A stretch of 9,794 nt of DNA from Bacteroidia bacterium (GTDB lineage: Bacteria > Bacteroidota > Bacteroidia > JABDFU01): positions 1 to 9,794 of the forward strand of contig JADLGT010000117.1 in assembly GCA_020849195.1 (NCBI GenBank), in the 5' to 3' direction. Under the pieces are notes generated by a model. That model was not told where the DNA came from and made no database searches. It saw only the letters and a list, made by a program, of their open reading frames with translations. Position numbers and translations under genes: made by a program. This document shows, one piece after another, positions 1 to 7,877 of this stretch (positions are counted from its first letter, which is position 1; the number at the start of each line of letters is the position of its first letter).

Positions 1-225
1 GTTATTGGTAAGCAATTGGCTAAAACCTTCGACACTACGGGCAGCCTTGTTGTAAAAGAACTGAAAGGAATAACCGACATTAACCTTGGCGCAGAATATA
101 AATATTCAAAGTTGTTTACCTTGTTTGTAAACTTTAATAACATAGCCGGCTTCCGTTATTATCGATGGGACAACTATCCTACCCAACGTTTCCTAATACT
201 AGGTGGTCTAACGATCACTTTTTAG
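1..225 (+). CDS. C-terminal end of an outer-membrane beta-barrel protein (partial)
   Basis: The reading frame is open from base 1 and ends at TAG 223-225, giving the last 74 residues of a longer protein; its start lies outside the window. The visible part alternates polar and hydrophobic/aromatic residues as in transmembrane beta strands (LGAEYKYSKLFTLFVNFNNI, then AGFRYYRWDNYP) and ends in LTITF. A terminal phenylalanine after a final beta strand is the usual BAM recognition signal of outer-membrane barrels, and a 'RYYRWDNYP...LGG' ending is typical of Bacteroidota TonB-dependent-receptor-like barrels. The substrate cannot be told from this fragment. An internal TTG at base 16 is not a real start, because the frame continues upstream of it. 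Class assignment is fairly sure, exact family is not. Confidence 0.75.
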   Translation, partial: VIGKQLAKTFDTTGSLVVKELKGITDINLGAEYKYSKLFTLFVNFNNIAGFRYYRWDNYPTQRFLILGGLTITF

Positions 226-2513
<2,288 letters not shown>

Positions 2514-2563
2514 TAACAGAGCAATAATAAAGACATAGATTTTTCAATTGGGGCTATAAAAAT

Positions 2564-2603
2564 TTCCGAAGATCGGTAGGGGAGGGGCTGCATCTTGTCG
2601 GAA
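2564..2603. repeat. G-rich stem-loop downstream of gyrB
   Basis: TTCCGAAGAT (2564-2573) pairs with ATCT-TG-TCGGAA (2592-2603): six plus four base pairs separated by a two-base bulge. The loop is G-rich and contains two GGGG tracts (2579-2582, 2584-2587). A third GGGG lies just upstream at 2550-2553. No T-run follows, so it is not a standard intrinsic terminator. It stands out in an otherwise AT-rich gap and could shape the 3' end of the gyrB transcript; function unknown. Confidence 0.35.
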
Positions 2604-2627
2604 TTGGATCGGATTTTGGATTAGAAA

Positions 2628-2686
2628 TGTAACAAAATAAAGCTATATTAAATTGTTTTTTCCACTCAATTTTTACGTTTGTTACA
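2628..2686. repeat. Inverted repeat upstream of tRNA-His
   Basis: TGTAACAAA (2628-2636) and TTTGTTACA (2678-2686) are perfect 9-base inverted copies 41 bases apart. A smaller pair, AAATTG (2650-2655) and CAATTT (2667-2672), is nested inside. It may be a weak hairpin ending the gyrB transcript or a chance feature of AT-rich DNA. Confidence 0.3.
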
Positions 2687-2741
2687 ATTTTTTCTCGTAA
2701 ACAATTACGGACAGTTGGATTATTTTTGATTTAATATATTG

Positions 2742-2749
2742 TATCTTCG
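2742..2749 (+). promoter_or_regulatory. Candidate tRNA-His promoter, -7 box
   Basis: TATCTTCG differs at one base from the Bacteroidota TAnnTTTG box. It lies 21 bases before the mature tRNA 5' end, so transcription would start within about 15 bases of the tRNA. A TTG at 2715-2717 is 24 bases upstream of the box, slightly longer than the usual spacing. The position makes a separate promoter for the tRNA plausible. Confidence 0.45.
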
Positions 2750-2770
2750 TGCCCCATTTTAAAGTTAAAT

Positions 2771-2845
2771 GGTAGCCATAGCTCAGTTGGTTAGAGCATC
2801 AGATTGTGGTTCTGAGGGTCGTGGGTTCGAGCCCCATTGGTTACC
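2771..2845 (+). tRNA. trnH: tRNA-His (anticodon GTG)
   Basis: A full cloverleaf can be drawn. The acceptor is GTAGCCA (2772-2778) with TGGTTAC (2838-2844), seven pairs including one G-T. The D arm is GCTC/GAGC around AGTTGGTTA. The anticodon stem is TCAGA/TCTGA around loop TTGTGGT, anticodon GTG. The variable region is GGGTC, and the T arm is GTGGG/CCCAT around TTCGAGC. The base before the acceptor is G (2771) and the base after it is C (2845). These are the G-1:C73 pair that is the identity mark of tRNA-His, here encoded in the DNA. CCA is not encoded (the next bases are CAA), so it must be added by the CCA-adding enzyme, as is common in this phylum. Confidence 0.96.
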
Positions 2846-2846
2846 C

Positions 2847-2879
2847 AAAGGTTGCTGTAAACTACGGCAACCTTTTTTT
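2847..2879 (+). terminator. Intrinsic terminator of the tRNA-His transcript
   Basis: AAAGGTTGCTGT (2847-2858) pairs with ACGGCAACCTTT (2864-2875) as a 12-base-pair stem (one T-G) closed by a five-base loop, AAACT. The stem runs into an unbroken T tract from 2873 to 2879. It begins two bases after C73, so the tRNA is transcribed alone. Confidence 0.9.
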
Positions 2880-2885
2880 ATCACT

Positions 2886-2954
2886 ACTGTCCGACTAAAA
2901 TTAATTTGTAAATATATAATAGTCGACACTTGATCTGACGGAAGGTGTTTTTTT
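2886..2954. repeat. Short inverted repeats and a possible second terminator
   Basis: CGACTA (2892-2897) and TAGTCG (2920-2925) are inverted copies 22 bases apart. ACTGTCCG (2886-2893) is an inverted copy of CGGACAGT at 2708-2715 on the other side of the tRNA gene. Further on, ACACTT (2926-2931) can pair with AAGGTGT (2942-2948, one bulge) before seven Ts (2948-2954), a weak plus-strand terminator shape. The cluster could be a remnant of a small mobile element, but no transposase or target duplication is visible. Confidence 0.25.
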
Positions 2955-2975
2955 CAATTTTCGATTAAATTTTCG

Positions 2976-3236
2976 TTAATACCGATGTGATGTCTGCAAT
3001 GACCCAATTACATTGGTATAGACAGCTATCCGGTCAACATTATACCAATATTGATTGGAAAAAATATAAATCAAATTGGTATTACCTGTAAGATGTAGTG
3101 CCTCTAAATAATGTCTAATTGGATGATTAACCGATAAGCTGCTTGCAAATCGTACACCCATAATTTTTGCCAGTATAGACGGAATGAAGCATAGAGCCAA
3201 ATAAGTCGACAAAAAACGGAGAAACCGCAAAGTCAT
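2976..3236 (-). pseudogene. DoxX-like membrane protein, apparently truncated
   Basis: The frame encodes 86 residues. Residues 4-52 look like the N-terminal part of a DoxX-family inner-membrane protein. They hold a hydrophobic segment with the pattern YLALCFIPSILAKIMGVRF (12-30), then SVNHPIRHYLEALHLTGN (35-52), where family members continue into three more membrane helices. After residue 52 the sequence becomes polar and unrelated (TNLIYIFSNQYWYNVDRI and on), and none of the other two downstream frames restores the missing helices. Members of the family are usually about 120-150 residues. The break falls at about base 3081, inside a cluster of ATTGGTAT motifs. The ATG at 3236 follows an A-rich stretch and lies 84 bases downstream of the dioxygenase stop, so both may share a transcript. 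It could instead be an unrelated small protein with one membrane helix. Family recognition is from memory of the pattern. Confidence 0.45.
3012..3082. repeat. Three alternating ATTGGTAT motifs
   Basis: ATTGGTATA (3012-3020) is mirrored perfectly by TATACCAAT (3041-3049), and ATTGGTAT occurs again at 3075-3082. The copies therefore alternate forward, reverse, forward with starts about 30 and 33 bases apart. The last copy coincides with the point where similarity to DoxX proteins stops. A small palindromic insertion is possible. Confidence 0.4.
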
Positions 3237-3320
3237 TTATTTTGTCTTGCTCGTGAGTAAATTTGGTCAAGTCTATTTGAAATCGTCATTCTGCCTATTA
3301 ATATTCTGTTGTGTCTTGTT

Positions 3321-4301
3321 TTAAATTGCACGTGTATTCTTAATTACCGCCGGTCGTTGCGTTATTTCGTGGTAGTTAATTACATCACCCTCGCAAAAAT
3401 AGTGTGCAACAAGGCTTTTGCGGGTGGCAGTAGTGTTTAATCTTGGTTCGCCTCCATGTAATAGGTTTGCGTGCCAAATTAATAAATCGCCCTTTTTAGC
3501 TGCAAAAATTTTCTTAGTTAATTTTTTTTCTAAAATAGTTTCCGCAATTTTCTTTTCATAATTTTCATAAAAATCGTCGCCCACCATTAGCGAAGTATTG
3601 CTGTTGTTAAAATCTCCGCTCATTATGTACGGCAGTTTATGGCTTCCGGGATAATAATGCAAAAGCCCACAGTCCGGCTCAAGGTCTTCGAGCGCCACCC
3701 AAATTGCAATGAGGTAGCCGGGTGGGTGTGTTGTCATGTGAATAGAGTCCGAATGAGTTTTTTGTTGACTACCATAAATAAAATTAATCGATTGAAAAGG
3801 AATAATCTTTTTGCCGAGTGTGAAACTTAAAATGTTGATCAGGCGTTCGTCTGTAACAATTTTTTTTGCAGCTTCCGAGTGCCGGTATAAATTCATTACG
3901 CGGGAGTTGGTATAATCGAAATCTACCTTGCCATTTTTAATTAGTTGTTCCAAATCTGCATTCACACAATTGATGAGCGTTGGTGGAATAAAATTTTTTA
4001 AAATTAAATAACCGTTTTCAATCCATAATAACAATTGCTGCTGCGTGATGTTGTCAAATTGTTTAAACTCTTTTGATTTATTTATTTGCCCAAGGGCATC
4101 TGATTGGTCGAGCCAGGGTATATCAGTGTTTGTATTTTTTAAATCTCGACTTGAAATACTGCTAACTACACTCTTATCGACATTAAATTTTTTGTAAACT
4201 AATTTATTTTTTTTCAAAACGCTATAGTTCGCAATATTATTAAGTAGATGTAAAAAGCGAAGTCGGCGAAGTACGTTCCAGTATTTTTTTAATATAACCA
4301 T
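3321..4301 (-). CDS. PhyH-family Fe(II)/2-oxoglutarate dioxygenase
   Basis: The protein belongs to the phytanoyl-CoA dioxygenase (PhyH) group, which couples 2-oxoglutarate decarboxylation to hydroxylation of a small organic substrate; the substrate here is unknown. Numbering from the ATG at 4301 (326 residues), the iron triad is H183-x-D185 in THSDS and H282 in HANLLHGG. R294 in ATRKSL is placed to bind 2-oxoglutarate. The stretch between them (IAIWVALEDLEPDCGLLHYY, PGSHKLPYI) is the typical double-stranded beta-helix core of the family. The N-terminal 40 residues are basic with no signal peptide, so it is likely cytoplasmic. The frame extends seven codons further to a TTG at 4322, but that codon overlaps the best promoter box (4320-4327), so the ATG is preferred. 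It is the first gene of a minus-strand pair and transcribed away from the E2 operon. All catalytic residues are intact. Confidence 0.88.
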   Translation of the reverse strand: MVILKKYWNVLRRLRFLHLLNNIANYSVLKKNKLVYKKFNVDKSVVSSISSRDLKNTNTDIPWLDQSDALGQINKSKEFKQFDNITQQQLLLWIENGYLILKNFIPPTLINCVNADLEQLIKNGKVDFDYTNSRVMNLYRHSEAAKKIVTDERLINILSFTLGKKIIPFQSINFIYGSQQKTHSDSIHMTTHPPGYLIAIWVALEDLEPDCGLLHYYPGSHKLPYIMSGDFNNSNTSLMVGDDFYENYEKKIAETILEKKLTKKIFAAKKGDLLIWHANLLHGGEPRLNTTATRKSLVAHYFCEGDVINYHEITQRPAVIKNTRAI

Positions 4302-4319
4302 AAGCAAGATTTTTAAACC

Positions 4320-4327
4320 CAAACTTA
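4320..4327 (-). promoter_or_regulatory. Candidate dioxygenase promoter, -7 box
   Basis: On the minus strand these bases read TAAGTTTG, an exact match to TAnnTTTG. The transcript would start near 4315, leaving a short leader of about 14 bases before the ATG at 4301. A clean -33 TTG at the usual spacing is not seen; the nearest is about 13 bases upstream. Confidence 0.45.
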
Positions 4328-4416
4328 CAGATTATTCACACAACATCGTTTTAATGGACGACACGTTTAACTCATTTTTAATCAATAAATTGCGCCTAAA
4401 ATTCTACCCTTTTCGG

Positions 4417-4439
4417 GTTGTTTATATTAAATAAACAAC
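4417..4439. promoter_or_regulatory. Palindromic operator candidate in the E2 promoter
   Basis: GTTGTTTAT (4417-4425) and ATAAACAAC (4431-4439) are perfect 9-base inverted copies around ATTAA. The 23-base palindrome covers the -33 TTG and the whole spacer up to the -7 box of the E2 promoter, which is where a dimeric repressor would block RNA polymerase. A terminator role is unlikely, because the gene upstream points away and no plus-strand gene ends here. The regulator is not identified. Confidence 0.5.
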
Positions 4440-4447
4440 TATTTTTG
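4418..4447 (+). promoter_or_regulatory. Promoter of the E2 operon
   Basis: TTG (4418-4420), a 19-base spacer and TATTTTTG (4440-4447) match the Bacteroidota consensus TTG / TAnnTTTG with ideal spacing. Transcription would begin near 4453, giving a leader of about 37 bases. This is the best promoter in the window. A poorer box, CAGATTTG, lies at 4462-4469. Confidence 0.65.
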
Positions 4448-4489
4448 TAACCGGTCAAAATCAGATTTGAATGATTTTTTGATTAAATT

Positions 4490-5797
4490 ATGACACAAGT
4501 AGAGTTAATAATGCCCAAGATGGGAGAAAGCGTGGCTGAAGCCACCATTATAAAATGGCTTAAAAAAGAAGGCGATAAAATTGCTATGGATGAGCCTGTG
4601 CTTGAAATTGCCACAGATAAAGTTGATTCGGAAATATCATCTACCGCCGAAGGAATATTGGCAAAAAGATTGTTTGGCGAGGGAGTAGTGGTTCAAGTAG
4701 GGAAAGCTGTGGCATTAATTTCATCAGACGTTTCTGCAGCTACTGCCGAAGCTCCAAAAATTACCCCTCCGGCTACTGCAAAAACCTTTTCAGTTCAGCA
4801 AACTCATGAAAATACTTCTGTTGCACCAAGTTCCAATACGCCAAAAAATTCAGAATCGTCTAAATTTTATTCCCCTTTGGTTCGCAGTATAGCAAAGCAA
4901 GAAGGTCTATCTATGGCTGAGCTCGATACTATTGCAGGAACAGGTAAAGACGGTCGTGTTACAAAAAATGATATACTAACCTATATTCCAGGAAAAAGTA
5001 AAGCTTCTATACAGCAACTAGTGAATGTAAACGGTTCAGCGCATACGCAAGCACCATCTATTCAAAAGCCATCCATATCAGTAGGAGGAAAAGATGAAAT
5101 AGTAGAAATGGATCGTATGCGTAAACTCATAGCCGATCACATGGTGATGAGCAAACAGGTTTCGCCGCATGTTACATCATTTGTTGAAGCCGATGTAACC
5201 AATATTGTAAACTGGCGCAACAAAATAAAATCATCTTTTGAAAAAAGAGAAGGAGAAAAACTTACGTTCACGCCAATTTTTATAGAAGCAATTGTAAAAG
5301 CTATAAAAGATTTTCCAATGATTAATGTTTCTGTTGACGGAACAAAAATTATTGTGCGTAAAAATATAAACATTGGCATGGCTGCTGCGCTCCCTTCGGG
5401 AAATCTTATTGTTCCCGTTATAAAAGGCGCCGATCAGCTCAATATGCTTGGATTGGCAAAGGCAGTTAACGATTTAACTAATCGGGCTCGCAGCAATAAA
5501 CTTTTACCTGATGAGATACAAGGAGGAACATATACCTTGTCGAACGTAGGCACGTTCGGAAATATTATGGGCACTCCCATAATTAATCAGCCTCAAGTTG
5601 CAATTATGGCCGTTGGTATTATACGTAAAAAGCCTGTTGTTATTGAAACTCCTCAGGGAGATACAATAGGTATTCGCCACATGATGATATTGTCGCATGC
5701 CTATGATCATCGTGTAATTGATGGAGCACTTGGAGGCAGCTTTGTTCGCAGGGTTGCCGATTATCTTGAACAGTTCGACACAAATAGAATAATTTAA
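4490..5797 (+). CDS. 2-oxo acid dehydrogenase E2 (dihydrolipoamide acyltransferase)
   Basis: E2 is the core subunit of pyruvate- or branched-chain 2-oxo acid dehydrogenase complexes. It moves the acyl group from E1 to CoA through a swinging lipoyl arm in the cytoplasm. The 435 residues hold one lipoyl domain (2-78, with the lipoylated lysine K44 in ATDKVDSE), a linker rich in Ala, Pro, Ser and Thr (about 79-125), an E1/E3-binding domain (126-165, SPLVRSIAKQEGL to GRVTKNDIL), a second linker and the catalytic domain (205-430). The active-site signature YDHRVIDG (405-412; H407, D411) and SNVGTFG (351-357) are intact. The sequence around SPHVTSFVEADVTNIVNW resembles the single-lipoyl E2 common in Bacteroidota; pyruvate versus branched-chain specificity cannot be settled. 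No E1 or E3 gene is nearby. It is first in a likely operon, 16 bases before the OmpA-domain gene. The start ATG follows an A/T-rich leader. Confidence 0.95.
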   Translation: MTQVELIMPKMGESVAEATIIKWLKKEGDKIAMDEPVLEIATDKVDSEISSTAEGILAKRLFGEGVVVQVGKAVALISSDVSAATAEAPKITPPATAKTFSVQQTHENTSVAPSSNTPKNSESSKFYSPLVRSIAKQEGLSMAELDTIAGTGKDGRVTKNDILTYIPGKSKASIQQLVNVNGSAHTQAPSIQKPSISVGGKDEIVEMDRMRKLIADHMVMSKQVSPHVTSFVEADVTNIVNWRNKIKSSFEKREGEKLTFTPIFIEAIVKAIKDFPMINVSVDGTKIIVRKNINIGMAAALPSGNLIVPVIKGADQLNMLGLAKAVNDLTNRARSNKLLPDEIQGGTYTLSNVGTFGNIMGTPIINQPQVAIMAVGIIRKKPVVIETPQGDTIGIRHMMILSHAYDHRVIDGALGGSFVRRVADYLEQFDTNRII

Positions 5798-5813
5798 ATT
5801 AACTGATAAATTA

Positions 5814-7856
5814 ATGTACGTAACTCGAAAATTAATTACTCTTTCTTTTTGTATAGCCGGATTAACTTCATGGGCGCAAAAGATAGAACTACCGGATGCC
5901 CGAAAATCTTTCGAACAGGCTGAAAAACTTTTCATTCAGGAAAATTTTAAACAGGCTTTGCCTCTCTATTTGTATTCAGATAGCCTAAGTCCGGTAAAAG
6001 ACAATGCTAATCTTGCTTACAAAATAGGTGTATGTTATCTTAATTCGGCAGCCGATAAAATAAAGTCAATTCCCTATTTGGAACGCGCAGTTAAAAACAC
6101 ATCTACTTCTGCTAACGAAGACGCTTTCAAAGAGAAAAGTGCGCCAATAGATGCCTACTATCAATTGGCTCATGCCTATCATCTCAATTATCAATTAGAT
6201 TATGCTATTTCCAATTTTGGAAAATTTAAAAATTTTATTGTTGAATCCGATATAGCTACCATAGACAATGTTAATCATCAAATTGAAATGTGTAATAATG
6301 CTAAAACAATGGTGGCTACACCTGTAACGATTAAAATTGACAACCTTGGTCCAAATGTAAACTCGCCATACCCTGATTATTCTGCCGTAGTTTCTGCTGA
6401 TGAATCGTCCCTTTTCTTCACCTCGCGAAGACCCGGTACAACGGGTGGCGGTATCGATCCGGCCGATGGAAAATATTATGAAGACATTTATTTCTGTACT
6501 AAAAAAGATTCTGCATGGACACCTTCCGAAAATATTGGTTTCCCAATTAATTCCTTCACCAATGATGCAACCATTGGAGTATCAGTTGATGGGCAGCGCT
6601 TATTAATTTACAGAGATGATAACGGAGACGGAAATATTTATACCAGTCAACTTAAGGGCGGTTCGTGGACTACTCCGGCTAAGATGAGTGAAAATATAAA
6701 TACGCAACTGTGGGAACCCAGTGCAAGTATATCGGCCGATGGAACACGCTTATATTTTGCCAGCAACCGCGAAGGAGGGTTTGGCGGACGAGATATTTAT
6801 ATGAGTAAACAATTGCCAAACGGACAGTGGAGTAAAGCTGTAAATCTTGGTCCTACAATAAATACAAAATACGATGAAGATGCTCCATTTATTCATCCTG
6901 ACGGAGTAACATTATTTTTTAGTTCAATGGGGCATAAAAGTATGGGCGGATTTGATATATTTTTCTGCACGATAAACAATGAAACAGATAAAGTTACTTC
7001 ATCTGTAAACATAGGTTATCCTGTTAACTCAACCGATGATGATGTTTTTTACACTCCAACAGCCGATAATAAACGAGCCTATTATTCATCTTTTAAAGCA
7101 GGTGGATACGGCGAAAAAGATATATACATGATTACTTTCCCTGAACAAAAAGAAACTCCACTTACTGTTTATCGTGGAAAAATTAAAAGTATTGATGGAA
7201 CACCTGTTAAAAATGTAGAGATAACAGTTATTGATAACGAAACCGGACAACTCGTTGGAACCTATTTCCCAAATTCGAAAACAGGCAATTACCTGTTTAT
7301 CCTTTCCCCCGGAAAAAATTACAATATCTCTTATCAAGCAGAAGGCTATTTGTTACAATCCGAAAATATGGATGTGCCTAAAGATTCAACCTATAACCTC
7401 ATTAATACTTATATTGAGTTAAAGCCCGTAACCGTTGGGCAGCGAGTAGTTCTGAAAAATATTTTCTTTGATTATAACAAATCGACATTGCGACCCATAT
7501 CGCGAATTGAATTGGACAAATTTTATAAAATGCTGAATGAAAAACCGCTTTTGGTAATTGAAATATCGGGTCATACCGATTCAAAAGGGAATGATAAATT
7601 TAATTTGAAATTATCTCAATCGCGGGCACAAGCTGTGGTAGATTACCTTGTTAAAAAAGGTATCGACAAAAAACGTATGGTAGCTATAGGTTATGGGGAA
7701 ACAATTCCTATTGCTAAAAATACAAAACCCGACGGGAAAGAAGATCCGGTTGGAATGCAGTTAAACAGACGAGTTGAATATCATGTATTAAGTACAGAAG
7801 GAGAATTGAATATGATTGAAAAGATTAAAGTACCCGACGCACTTAAAATAAAATAA
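5814..7856 (+). CDS. TPR-PD40 propeller-CRD-OmpA envelope protein (PorE-like)
   Basis: This 680-residue protein is likely periplasmic and anchored to peptidoglycan. A Sec signal peptide spans residues 1-21 (LITLSFCIAGLTSWAQ); no lipobox is present. TPR-like helices follow (about 30-165). Five PD40/WD40-like blades come next, centred on ADESSLFFTSRR (195-206), SVDGQRLLIYRD (257-268), SADGTRLYFASNR (307-319), HPDGVTLFFSS (361-371) and DNKRAYYSS (418-426). Each is followed by a (D/E)DIY- or DIF-type turn, and together they suggest a five-bladed propeller. A carboxypeptidase-regulatory-like beta domain lies at 450-537. A C-terminal OmpA domain (545-657) has the peptidoglycan-binding pair D589 (GHTDSKG) and R604 (SQSRA), spaced 15 apart as in E. 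coli OmpA. This domain order is that of the P. gingivalis type IX secretion protein PorE, but the family has many paralogues, so a role in secretion is only a possibility. Its neighbours are E2, 16 bases before, and a paralogue, 21 bases after. Confidence 0.92.
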   Translation: MYVTRKLITLSFCIAGLTSWAQKIELPDARKSFEQAEKLFIQENFKQALPLYLYSDSLSPVKDNANLAYKIGVCYLNSAADKIKSIPYLERAVKNTSTSANEDAFKEKSAPIDAYYQLAHAYHLNYQLDYAISNFGKFKNFIVESDIATIDNVNHQIEMCNNAKTMVATPVTIKIDNLGPNVNSPYPDYSAVVSADESSLFFTSRRPGTTGGGIDPADGKYYEDIYFCTKKDSAWTPSENIGFPINSFTNDATIGVSVDGQRLLIYRDDNGDGNIYTSQLKGGSWTTPAKMSENINTQLWEPSASISADGTRLYFASNREGGFGGRDIYMSKQLPNGQWSKAVNLGPTINTKYDEDAPFIHPDGVTLFFSSMGHKSMGGFDIFFCTINNETDKVTSSVNIGYPVNSTDDDVFYTPTADNKRAYYSSFKAGGYGEKDIYMITFPEQKETPLTVYRGKIKSIDGTPVKNVEITVIDNETGQLVGTYFPNSKTGNYLFILSPGKNYNISYQAEGYLLQSENMDVPKDSTYNLINTYIELKPVTVGQRVVLKNIFFDYNKSTLRPISRIELDKFYKMLNEKPLLVIEISGHTDSKGNDKFNLKLSQSRAQAVVDYLVKKGIDKKRMVAIGYGETIPIAKNTKPDGKEDPVGMQLNRRVEYHVLSTEGELNMIEKIKVPDALKIK

Positions 7857-7877
7857 TGGCTGTTAAAAATAAATGAC

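Noticed and set aside
2771..4301. Integrated element using tRNA-His as attachment site
   Set aside because: I find no second copy of the tRNA 3' end in the window, and there is no integrase. Only the strand switch and small repeats point that way.
4417..4447. Palindrome as an intrinsic terminator
   Set aside because: The stem is AT-only apart from two G-C pairs on each side, no plus-strand gene ends upstream, and on the minus strand no T-run follows.
5504..5935. Minus-strand frame of 143 codons
   Set aside because: It lies antisense to the E2 3' end and the start of the OmpA-domain gene, both of which are strong genes. Its translation has no recognisable domain and is rich in Ser, Asn and Ile as expected from antisense reading.
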